Source: Cladopsammia gracilis
Taxonomy: Eukaryota; Cnidaria; Anthozoa; Scleractinia; Dendrophylliidae
DNA length: 64,000 bases
NCBI GenBank assembly: GCA_022457155.1
Contig: JAJGOT010000058.1
Location: 248,001-312,000, forward strand
Reading direction: 5' to 3'
The translations under genes and the position numbers were made by a program. Under the pieces are notes generated by a model, which saw only the letters and a list, made by a program, of their open reading frames with translations, had not been told where the DNA came from and made no database searches. Positions 32,628-41,067 of the stretch are shown here, one piece after another; the stretch's first letter is position 1; every line of letters begins with the position of its first letter.

Positions 32628-33746
32628 ATGGTACAACGAGGGCGAAAAAAACAGCAGGTATTTTCTTAACCTTGAAAAAAGGCATAATAAGCAAAGCGTT
32701 ATCGGGCAGCTAAAGGTGGCAAACGGACGCACTCTTACCAAAGACAAAGACATACTAGAAGAATGCAAACGATTCTAGAAAAATCTATATACATCACAAA
32801 AAACGGAAAATGCAAACATAAATAAAGACCTTTTCTTCCCTGAAAACAATGGATGTAAATTATCTCCAGAAGATGCAATTTCTTGTGAAGGAATGTTGAC
32901 GGAGAAAGAATGTTTTGAAGCCCTTAAAACAATGGAACCCTTTCAAATTTGAAAAACTGGCGCCCTCTCACTCTTCTAAATACCTGAGATTACAAAATTG
33001 CAACAAAGGCAATAGCGAATCGGCTAAAAAATGTGCTTCCTAGGCTCGTAAATCACGATCAAACAGGTTTTCTCAAAGATAGATCTATCAGCGAAAACAT
33101 CCGATTGATCGAAGGTTTGATAAGACATACAGAAGAAGAAAAAATTCCAGGTCTTCTATTATTTGTCGATTTCGAAAAAGCTTTTGACACCTTAGAATGG
33201 TCCTTTGTTCAGCAGACGTTCGAATACTACAAATTTGGCGCTTCTTTAAAAAATGGATTGAACTCTTTTACGTTAAAATTGAAAGCAATGTAGTAAACAA
33301 TGGCTGGTCATCTGACTTTTTCACTCTGGGAAGAGGTGTTAGACAAGGTTGCCCCTTATCTCCTTACATCTTTATTCTTTGTACTGAGATAATGGCTTCA
33401 GCAATTCGACGTAATTCGGATATAAGAGGCATCCCAATAGACGGAGAAGAAACAAAAATAAGTTTATACGCAGATGACACTACTTTAATCCTTGACGGCA
33501 CAAAATCATCATTACAATTCTCACTAACCACATTGGATGCCTTTCAAACGGTATCTGGCCTTAAAATCAACAACGAAAAAACCGAAGCCCTCTGGATCGG
33601 AGCGCTGAGCGAAAGTGAAAAAGAATTGTTTCCCGAGCGTAATTTTAAGTGGGCCAAAGACTCCGTAAAAGCACTAGGTGTGTGGTTCTCTACATTATGC
33701 AAAAAATTGCAAGCCCTTAACTTTAAGGAAAAAACTGAAAAAAAAA
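31350..33746 (+). pseudogene. Tx1/L1-like LINE, endonuclease plus reverse transcriptase (copy 2)
   Basis: The same endonuclease as copy 1 is at 31500-32150, cut by one extra T in the run at about 32140. The linker and RT follow in shifted frames: NHDQTGFLKDRSISENIRLI, LLLFVDFEKAFDTLEW, GRGVRQGCPLSPYIF and SLYADDTTLI (catalytic Asp pair) up to 33754. The thumb, zinc-binding tail and 3' UTR of the family (as seen at 15437-16284) are missing; the element ends at an A-rich stretch GAAAAAACTGAAAAAAAAAA. A 15-bp target duplication ACATTTGAAGCTATC flanks it at 31335-31349 and 33747-33761. It is not functional. Confidence 0.85.
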
Positions 33747-33761
33747 ACATTTGAAGCTATC

Positions 33762-34329
33762 CGCAAATAATTTTTACTTAGCCTGTAGATCAAAGTTGTG
33801 TGAAGTTTTGAGATTTTGGGGGGCTGATTTTGGGCAGTGTATGAGAGAATAAAAGGGATGAGAGGAGAAATATTGGATATTTAAAGAAGGCCACACGACA
33901 GTCACTATGCCATAAGAAAACGAAAAAGCTTTTAGTTTGAAGTAGGTGACGTCAGCTGGTTTTAAAGGGGGAAGTATTGACCTTTTTTCGCCAAAGCCAT
34001 GCTACAGTTCATTTACTTATTTAGAAAATAACACTTAAAAACCAAGAGAGGGAAATCAAACAATATATTCTTGAAAGTGGGACAAGTTTATATGGTCTGT
34101 GGGCCATTTTGGAGACGAAAATGTTGGAACTTGAAAAGAATTAGGCAAACTTTTTCATGTTGCAAATCATTCAGACGCCATATATCCGGTTAGAGACATT
34201 CATCTACAGTTTTGGTGCATTTTGTGGTAATTTATCACACCACTGGACCATTATTTTTCGGTTTCTTTTCATATTAATAAAAACATTTTTGGTTTTAAAA
34301 TGACAGCAAATCCCCATTAATACTTCCCC
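33762..34329. repeat. Copy of the vWA-gene upstream block
   Basis: Sequence around 33880-34000 (GGCCACACGACAGTC..., AAGCTTTTAGTTTGAAGTA) matches 26550-26640 and 30900-30990. The start (CCGCAAATAATTTTTACTTA) matches 41780. No gene is visible. Confidence 0.55.
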
Positions 34330-34625
34330 TTTACTGCGCCTTTCAATAACATGTGGAATTTGAAATTCAAATTTCTACCAACAGTTGCGTTTTAAACTGC
34401 CGTCAATCATCTTAGCTTACCTCTCAGGAAACAGGTCTTAACTTCAAAGAGGTCAAAAGGTCATGTCCGTGCATTATGATTGGTAGATTTCGATCCATTT
34501 CATTTGTTTCTTTTTTACATGGTCCGTTGGCTTTCGTATTAATTATGATTGACGGCAGGGAATAACGCAACTGTTGGTGGAGAATTGAATTTCAAATTCC
34601 GCATGTTATTGAAAGGCGCAGTAAA
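34330..34625. mobile_element. 296-bp MITE with TTTACTGCGCC ends
   Basis: The left end TTTACTGCGCCTTTCAATAA is the complement of the right end over about 60 bp, with a second inverted segment TGCCGTCAATCAT/ATGATTGACGGCA. No coding capacity. Confidence 0.7.
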
Positions 34626-35120
34626 TTTGTTGCGATGTACGAAGAAATGAAGACAAAACCAGTAGACAAGTCATGCTGTCCTACTTTTCTTAGGATGAGA
34701 GAGGAACGGATCTGCCTAGATAAAATGGGTGTTTATTTGTTATGTGACGTTACAGTTTCCTTTTCCGTTAAGTGTAGGCAAATTCAATTAATAAATTGTA
34801 GAGAGTCCGAAAATAAATACACGCAGGCAATATATTTCTAAACAGGTACGTATATTGAGAAAAAATGTATTTTTTATCGCTATAAGAAAGGAAATGTTTT
34901 GTCTTCAGGTTGAACTCAATAACAACACACTGTGAACATTAACTTTGGCAAAAATAGAAATATCCATTTGGTATAACCATTTAGAAAATTGAGAAAGGAA
35001 GAACTGACTTAATTTGGGACGTTCGTCGTTTATCGTTTTGAATGCATTAGGTTTTAAATGTGTTTGTAAACTTTCGGTTTGTTAAGTGCCGCAAACCCTA
35101 TATTTTTCTGCCTACGTTTA

Positions 35121-35836
35121 AGGCTATGTCTACACTATACCGGATAGCTCTTGCGCCGGCACGAAAACCATACCAGATAGGCCTTTCGTTCACGCATGAA
35201 ATGCTAGTTTCGGAACGATTTTTGTTCCGGAGCGCCGCTGCGACGCGGCGCTCGTGAAAGTGAGGATATGTCTACACTATACCGGATAGCTCTTGCGCCG
35301 GCACGAAAACCATACCGGATAGGCCTTTCGTTCACACATGAAACGCTAGTTTCGGAACGATTTTTGTTCCGAAGCGCCGCTGCGACGCGGCGCTCGTGAA
35401 AGTGAATCGTCACATATCGGATAGATTCTGGTGCCAATCTCTGGGGCAGTGTGAACAGGCAATCGAACCGAACCGTAGCGGAACTCAACAACTAGGAGCG
35501 AGGATTGAATCCCACTGAAAAAGAAGTAAATATTCAGTTCTGGGTCGTTTCTGTTCACACCATGCCGGAGTATTTTTCATGTCGACATGATAAGCTATCC
35601 GGTATAGTGTAGACAGCCTGAATCGTCACATATCGGATAGATTCTTATGCCACTCTCTGGGGCAGTGTAAACAGGCAATCGAACCGAAACGTAGCGGAAG
35701 TCAACAACTAGGAGCAAGGATTGAAACCCACTTAAAAAGAAGTAAATATCCAGTTCTTGGTCGTTTTTGTTCACACCAGGCCGGAGTATTTTTCATGTCG
35801 ACATGATAAGCTATCCGGTATAGTGTAGACATAGCC
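35121..35836. mobile_element. 716-bp composite MITE with GGCTATGTCTACAC ends
   Basis: Ends AGGCTATGTCTACACTATAC and its complement flank the element, with TTA on both sides (35118-35120, 35837-35839). The interior is two side-by-side duplications: 35121-35268 repeats at 35270-35405 and 35405-35625 repeats at 35627-35836. The paralogous sequence near 43400 (CTACGTTTAAGCTG) lacks it. TWA target duplication suggests Harbinger-like transposition. Confidence 0.7.
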
Positions 35837-35928
35837 TTAGGTGGCTCCCTATAGTTTTATAGCCGCACGCGAGCTAATGATGTGGGTTTTAGTTATTTTG
35901 CACGTGCTCGCACGAAAATGAAGGGCTT

Positions 35929-35934
35929 TCCGCC
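35929..35934. other. Left 6-bp target-site duplication, TCCGCC
   Basis: Identical to 41062-41067 at the other side of the 5127-bp element. The joined flanks resemble the unoccupied paralogous stretch near 43490-43510 (ACGAAAATGAAGG...TTTCCG). Confidence 0.85.
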
Positions 35935-36935
35935 AGTAGTAGGAGACGGGGGGTTCACAATCAGGGGAGGAGGGGAGTGGGTGACGTCATGATCCCTAGA
36001 GGTGATGTCATGGGTTAAAAATAGGTAGAGATGACATCATAATCTATTTTAGGTCAATGGGGAGTGATGACATAATATTATAAATTGTATGTTCACGCCC
36101 GGGATCGGGGATTAGCTGACGTCATGATTCCTAGGCGCCACGGGATCGGGGATTAGCTGACGTCATGATCCCTAGAGGTGAGGTCATGGGTTAAAAATAG
36201 GTAGAGGTGACATCATAATCTATTTTAAGTCAATGAGGAGTCGAAGATAAATGACATCATAATTTATTTTAACTGAATGGGGAGTCGGGAATAAATGACA
36301 TCATAATCTATTTTTAACTCGAGAGTCACACTGGAGTAGAATGACGTAATGTGATTAATTTTAGATTGTTGATTTAATAATTTTAATGGTTATAAATTCA
36401 AGGGGATGCTCTATGAAAAGTTAAAATGGTAGTGATCTCGAAGCTAATATGGGTATTACTCTCTCTTTTCTTCGAATCCGGTTTGATCGATTTCGCTTTT
36501 TAGCAAGAAGTATAAGTTTTACTTCGAGTGAACTATTGTTTTTGTAACCACTAGACCATCAAAGCTGTGGACATTATAACCGAATAAAACTAATTAGAGG
36601 TTTCCGAAACATTCAAGTTTAGAAGCAATAAAATTGCACAGGATAAAAAACTGCTTCTTATTGGTATTTACCGCCGTTTTAGCTGCCACATCACCAGACT
36701 CTATGTCGATTTTCAGTTTGCAAGCCATCACCCACTTTAAGTTTTAAAACATGACTTTACCAGATCACCTTCAAAGTTCAAACTTTTAATTATGCGAACT
36801 TACACTAAACTAAATTTGCATGGAAAATTAGCACCTCGGAAAAATAAACAAAGCAACCAATTACATGCGCGCGCTAAAACAATAAAACCACACTTTATTA
36901 AGTTCAAACTATATTTATTGATAACAAACAATTTC
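35935..36935. repeat. Left terminal inverted repeat (1001 bp)
   Basis: Reverse-complementary to 40061-41061 with only a few substitutions noticed (for example TGATGTCA at 36003 versus TGACGTCA in the other arm). Its inner 21 bp contain the stop codon of the acidic protein gene. Internal direct repeats (GGGATCGGGGATTAGCTGAC at 36102 and 36143; GGTAGAGATGACATCAT variants) suggest amplification inside the TIR. Confidence 0.9.
35982..36349. promoter_or_regulatory. Array of TGACGTCA/TGACATCA bZIP-type sites in the left TIR
   Basis: Perfect TGACGTCA palindromes lie at 35982, 36117 and 36158. TGATGTCA is at 36003; TGACATCA at 36032, 36208, 36252 and 36296; TGACGTAA at 36342. TGACGTCA is the CREB/ATF site and the variants are one substitution away. 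The array is mirrored in the right TIR. A regulatory or replication-origin role is inferred. Confidence 0.5.
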
Positions 36936-37802
36936 TTTTTCATCGGGTTTATACAAAGTACTCTTTGATTCCCTTGGTTTTCTGTGTCTCACCGCACTGC
37001 AATCATCGCAACGAGCAAAGTTCTCTTTCACGAGTTTAGTTTTGTCCAAAGGAATCTTGTGCTCGCATATGGGGCAAATCTTTTTATTATCATGCCAAAG
37101 GCATTTGGGACATTTCACGACTCCGGTTATATACACATTTGAACTCTCGCAATGATGACATGGAATTTGACTTTTTGCCTGAATTATTTTCCCGCTTTCA
37201 GAAGCGCTTTCCTCTTCTTCGTTGTCGGTTGAATTTCCTGCATCCTCTTCATCAATTTGAATTTCTTGGTCGCTCTCTTCAGACCCATCGGCCGGACTGT
37301 TCTCAGAAGCGCTTTCCTCTCCTTCGCTGTCGGTTGAATCTCCTTCATATGTCTCGTTGTCGGATTCTTTTTGTTCTTGATAGATCTTTTCTTTCTCTAA
37401 AAGATCGCTTAACAGTTTTTTATTCTTGATTAAACGCTTATCAATTCCCAACTCTGCGAGTCCATCTAAAAAGGTATTAAGCGCACGGGGTCGGGCTACA
37501 TCATCGTTATGGGGAAGTAGCACATACTCAACCAGCTCTGCGATGTTTGTCACGGGTATTATGCGCTGATTTCGGAGTAATTGGCCTCTAGGTGCCCAAA
37601 ACAGGATATCTTTGGAAGCGGCCATGCTATGCAACAAATCAGAAGCACGTTCTTTTGACACCGCTTTGGAAAGATTGCCTAAAACATCTTTAATTCTTGG
37701 CTCCTCGTTGTCTTCCTCGTCATCGTTGTCCTCATCGGAGGTTATAGCGTCCTCCATACCGCTCTCCATTTCTTCTTCATCCCAGTCTACTTTTCTCTTC
37801 AT
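36915..37802 (-). CDS. Acidic protein with four CxxC pairs (295 aa) of the Polinton-like element
   Basis: ATG at 37802, stop TAA at 36917-36915, the stop lying within an AATAAA. The N-terminus is very acidic (residues 8-36). A predicted helical globular part covers about 37-145 and includes ILFWAPRGQLLRNQRIIPVT and AELVEYVLLP. A second Asp/Glu/Ser-rich stretch covers 147-206. The C-terminus has four CxxC pairs (C215/C218, C231/C234, C243/C246, C265/C268), enough for two zinc sites. The last residues, from ESKSTLYK, are duplicated in inverted form at 39958-40007. It resembles proteins I associate with metazoan Polinton-like repeats, but I cannot name a family; DNA binding, regulation or a replication accessory role is a guess. 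It is transcribed leftwards with the 108-aa gene, 62 bp apart. Confidence 0.75.
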   Translation of the reverse strand: MKRKVDWDEEEMESGMEDAITSDEDNDDEEDNEEPRIKDVLGNLSKAVSKERASDLLHSMAASKDILFWAPRGQLLRNQRIIPVTNIAELVEYVLLPHNDDVARPRALNTFLDGLAELGIDKRLIKNKKLLSDLLEKEKIYQEQKESDNETYEGDSTDSEGEESASENSPADGSEESDQEIQIDEEDAGNSTDNEEEESASESGKIIQAKSQIPCHHCESSNVYITGVVKCPKCLWHDNKKICPICEHKIPLDKTKLVKENFARCDDCSAVRHRKPRESKSTLYKPDEKEIVCYQ

Positions 37803-37864
37803 ATCGATCCGGACTCGTTAAAAGACAAGCTTCAAATGATCAGTGCAATGATGTAAAGTTTCTT

Positions 37865-38191
37865 TTATAGCATCAAAACGCCCAAGCTTGTAACAACGGG
37901 GGCTAATAAGTCTTGTATAAAGCCACCACCCTCTTGTACAAGTATTTGCTTCTTTGTCTTGTAAGGAACGTTTTGCTCGGCCAGATTAATAAGAACATCC
38001 TTATGTTGGAGCAAAACACGCTTATTTGTTTCAGGACAGGGAATGTTTTCCTTAAGAACATTATAAAGAATATGTAACAAGGCGTGAACCTGTTGTGGAG
38101 AAGCTGTCCTTAAGAGAAATTGGCGTTGATGATCGGGGCCATTAGCTAAGAGCTGTAGAAAACCCCAATTGTTCTTTACTACTTGAGACAT
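37865..38191 (-). CDS. Small 108-aa protein of the Polinton-like element
   Basis: I choose ATG at 38191 (MSQVVKNNWGFLQLLANG). A longer in-frame reading to 38488 consists only of His/Pro/Thr translated from the (GGT)n microsatellite and is unlikely to be coding. The protein is mostly helical, with LLRTASPQQVHALLHILYNV, a basic middle, a glycine turn (QEGGGFI) and a hydrophobic C-terminus DLLAPVVTSLGVLML. Small proteins of this general pattern (LL.TA..QQ..AL.....NVL, ...GGF...LL.P) recur in metazoan Polinton-like elements; the function is unknown, and a virion-core or membrane-active role is only a possibility. It is divergent from the ATPase gene across the microsatellite. Confidence 0.7.
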   Translation of the reverse strand: MSQVVKNNWGFLQLLANGPDHQRQFLLRTASPQQVHALLHILYNVLKENIPCPETNKRVLLQHKDVLINLAEQNVPYKTKKQILVQEGGGFIQDLLAPVVTSLGVLML

Positions 38192-38602
38192 AACTATAGA
38201 ATGAGCTAAGAATAGTGAGTAACTGTCTTTTATCGTGGAATAGAAGGAAAAAACAATACAATTGTGGTGGTGGCGGTGGTGGTGGTGGTGGAGAATTGTG
38301 GTGGTGGTGGTGGAGGAGAATTGTGGTGGTGGTGGTGGTGGTGAAAACGAAAGAATTGTGGTGGTGGTGGTGGTGAAAACAATAGAATTGTGGTTGTGGT
38401 GGTGGTGGTGGTGGTGGTGGTGGTGGTGGTGAAAACAATAGAAATGTGGTGGTGGTGATGGTGGTGGTGGTGGTGGTGGTGAAATCAATAGAATTGTGGT
38501 GGTGGTGGTGGTGAAAACAATAGAATTGAGGAGGAACTAGCCTTTTTAAGTGAGCAACATTCGTCTCTTTCTCAGTTCACATTGAGCTTTCATTGAGTTG
38601 AC
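38192..38602. promoter_or_regulatory. Divergent intergenic region with (GGT)n microsatellite
   Basis: This separates the leftward 108-aa gene and the rightward ATPase gene and must hold both promoters. 38262-38530 is a nearly pure GGT/GTG tract with six or so interruptions of GAAAACAATAGAATTGTGG type, arranged as a minisatellite of the microsatellite. No TATA box is obvious. TTTTTAAG at 38540 is a weak AT-rich candidate for the rightward gene. Confidence 0.6.
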
Positions 38603-39949
38603 ATGAATTTGTCCTGTCCCGTTTGTGAGAAGACATTTAGCAGGAAAGATAGTATGCAAAGACACATGACCAACAAACACACCAGTCCGACTTTCACTCC
38701 ATTTAAAGCAATGCCGATTTCTACGCAAAAGTGTCAGCGGTTTCACTTCGAGCACCCTTTTACTTGTATGGTTGCAGGGATGACCGGTTCGGGGAAAACG
38801 TTTTGGGTTCAATCACTGTTACAACAGGCCTCAGACGTGATAAATCCACCACCCGAGAGGATTGTCTGGTGTTATTCCCAATGGCAGCCCGCGTACATAC
38901 AAATGCTAGTCACAATACCACAAATTGAATTTGTCAAGGGCATTCCTCCTGCGTTGGAACACGATTCTTATTTCGATGTCAACAAACGGAACTTAATCGT
39001 CTTTGACGATCAAATGATTGACGCTGGCAAAGACAAGCGAATAGTAAACCTTTTTACACGAGGTTCTCATCACCGCAACCTGAGTGTCATTTATATCGTA
39101 CAGAATCTATTTCATCAGGGGAAGGAAAGCCGAAGCATCAGTTTAAACAGTCACTACTTGGTCCTTTTCAAGAATCCCAGAGACAAACTGCAAATTTTGA
39201 CTCTAGCAAAGCAAATGTATCCTGGGCAAACGGCTTTCTTTATAAACCAGTACGAAGAGGCTGTACGAAGACCCTTTGGTTATCTCCTGGTGGATTTAAA
39301 AACAACCACACAAGATAATTGTAGACTGCGAACGAATGTACTTCCTGGTGAAGAACAATTTAATCAAACAGGGGTACAAGACAATATTTCTCAGGAGCTA
39401 CTAAAGTATCTCAGACAACAGAACCTTTCGACAGCTCCAGTTCTCTTAGCCATGCAGGGACTACAGGACAGAATGGACAGCATTCTCTCCCGTACAGACC
39501 TTGGGGAAAATGAAAAAGCCAAACAGTACCTTGAGCTGCAAAACAGATATCTGACGTTTAAACATCAATTGAATGGAAGACCTCAACAGTCTGATGAAAT
39601 GAAAAGGAGTTTTGCAAGTCATCCGAAAAATAATTTACCCACCATTATGCAAGAACCCACAGCAGTAACAGCGGTGACAACCTCTACACCCTTAAATCCA
39701 TTTATCGCGACACCCTCTCCAGCGCCCACTATACAAGAAACTTCCGCAGTAACGCCACTACCTTTAAATCCAGCCGTCTTGACCCCTCCCCCCACAGTAC
39801 AAACACCCTCGCCAGCACCAAAGCGAAAACGACCTCGAATCCAATTAGTAAATTACTTAGATGTTGGTGATGATAAACCTAAAAGGCGATCGCGGCGTTA
39901 CAGATTTAGAGCTGCACCTTACAAGCATTCTAAGAATCAAGAGGATTAA
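38603..39949 (+). CDS. C2H2 zinc finger / A32-FtsK-HerA-type ATPase (448 aa)
   Basis: The first ATG gives MNLSCPVCEKTFSRKDS: a C2H2 finger with C5, C8, H21 and H26. The ATPase core follows: Walker A GMTGSGKT at 59-66, Walker B LIVFDDQM at 131-138, and a third motif HHRNLSVIYIVQN at about 156-168 with the polar sensor residue. These match A32/FtsK-HerA genome-packaging ATPases of Polintons and related DNA viruses, which pump DNA into capsids. The region from 340 on is Pro/Thr-rich and repetitive (TPSPAPT, TPPPTVQTPSPAP). The end is strongly basic (PKRKRPRIQ, KPKRRSRRYR), a likely nuclear-localisation and DNA-binding tail. The gene is intact. It is the only hallmark Polinton gene here, and an N-terminal finger is not usual for the packaging ATPase. 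Confidence 0.85.
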   Translation: MNLSCPVCEKTFSRKDSMQRHMTNKHTSPTFTPFKAMPISTQKCQRFHFEHPFTCMVAGMTGSGKTFWVQSLLQQASDVINPPPERIVWCYSQWQPAYIQMLVTIPQIEFVKGIPPALEHDSYFDVNKRNLIVFDDQMIDAGKDKRIVNLFTRGSHHRNLSVIYIVQNLFHQGKESRSISLNSHYLVLFKNPRDKLQILTLAKQMYPGQTAFFINQYEEAVRRPFGYLLVDLKTTTQDNCRLRTNVLPGEEQFNQTGVQDNISQELLKYLRQQNLSTAPVLLAMQGLQDRMDSILSRTDLGENEKAKQYLELQNRYLTFKHQLNGRPQQSDEMKRSFASHPKNNLPTIMQEPTAVTAVTTSTPLNPFIATPSPAPTIQETSAVTPLPLNPAVLTPPPTVQTPSPAPKRKRPRIQLVNYLDVGDDKPKRRSRRYRFRAAPYKHSKNQED

Positions 39950-39957
39950 TTTCACCT

Positions 39958-40007
39958 GAAAACTAAGGGAATCAAAGAGTACTTTGTATAAACCCGATGA
40001 AAAAGAA
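39958..40007. repeat. Detached inner extension of the right TIR
   Basis: Reverse complement of 36934-36983, the last codons of the acidic protein gene, with one mismatch. It is separated from the main right TIR by 53 bp (40008-40060) that have no counterpart in the left arm. The TIR therefore once extended at least 48 bp further inwards. Confidence 0.75.
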
Positions 40008-40060
40008 TAAATCAACTCTGTTCCTTTCCAACTAAGCTTTTAAATTGTCTGTATAATTAT

Positions 40061-41061
40061 GAAATTGTTTGTTATCAATAAATATAGTTTGAACTTAATA
40101 AAGTGTGGTTTTATTGTTTTAGCGCGCGCATGTAATTGGTTGCTTTGTTTATTTTTCCGAGGTGCTAATTTTCCATGCAAATTTAGTTTAGTGTAAGTTC
40201 GCATAATTAAAAGTTTGAACTTTGAAGGTGATCTGGTAAAGTCATGTTTTAAAACTTAAAGTGGGTGATGGCTTGCAAACTGAAAATCGACATAGAGTCT
40301 GGTGATGTGGCAGCTAAAACGGCGGTAAATACCAATAAGAAGCAGTTTTTTATCCTGTGCAATTTTATTGCTTCTAAACTTGAATGTTTCGGAAACCTCT
40401 AATTAGTTTTATTCGGTTATAATGTCCACAGCTTTGATGGTCTAGTGGTTACAAAAACAATAGTTCACTCGAAGTAAAACTTATACTTCTTGCTAAAAAG
40501 CGAAATCGATCAAACCGGATTCGAAGAAAAGAGAGAGTAATACCCATATTAGCTTCGAGATCACTACCATTTTAACTTTTCATAGAGCATCCCCTGGAAT
40601 TTATAACCATTAAAATTATTAAATCAACAATCTAAAATTAATCACATTACGTCATTCTACTCCAGTGTGACTCTCGAGTTAAAAATAGATTATGATGTCA
40701 TTTATTCCCGACTCCCCATTCAGTTAAAATAAATTATGATGTCATTTATCTTCGACTCCTCATTGACTTAAAATAGATTATGATGTCACCTCTACCTATT
40801 TTTAACCCATGACCTCACCTCTAGGGATCATGACGTCAGCTAATCCCCGATCCCGTGGCGCCTAGGAATCATGACGTCAGCTAATCCCCGATCCCGGGCG
40901 TGAACATACAATTTATAATATTATGTCATCACTCCCCATTGACCTAAAATAGATTATGATGTCATCTCTACCTATTTTTAACCCATGACGTCACCTCTAG
41001 GGATCATGACGTCACCCACTCCCCTCCTCCCCTGATTGTGAACCCCCCGTCTCCTACTACT
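40061..41061. repeat. Right terminal inverted repeat (1001 bp)
   Basis: Reverse complement of 35935-36935. It supplies AATAAA at 40077-40082 for the ATPase transcript, the same sequence that contains the stop codon and poly(A) signal of the acidic protein gene on the other side, and carries the mirrored TGACGTCA array (40811-41021). Confidence 0.9.
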
Positions 41062-41067
41062 TCCGCC
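41062..41067. other. Right 6-bp target-site duplication, TCCGCC
   Basis: Identical to 35929-35934; the element's last base is 41061. Confidence 0.85.

Larger units (their letters stand above)
35935..41061. mobile_element. Compact Polinton/Maverick-like element, three genes, about 1-kb TIRs
   Basis: The 5127-bp element begins AGTAGTAGGAGACGGGG and ends with its complement. It has 1001-bp TIRs with very few mismatches and a 6-bp target duplication. AG termini, long TIRs and 6-bp duplications are the hallmarks of Polintons. Contents: an acidic zinc-binding protein gene (-), a small 108-aa gene (-), a trinucleotide microsatellite, and an A32-like packaging-type ATPase gene (+). No protein-primed DNA polymerase, retroviral-type integrase, protease or capsid gene fits in the remaining space. 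All three genes are open. It is probably non-autonomous for replication and integration, or a member of an undescribed compact lineage. Near-identical TIRs and intact genes imply recent insertion. Confidence 0.85.

Noticed and set aside
38192..38488. N-terminal His/Pro/Thr-rich extension of the 108-aa protein
   Set aside because: It is purely the translation of the (GGT)n microsatellite; the internal ATG at 38191 gives a compact protein.
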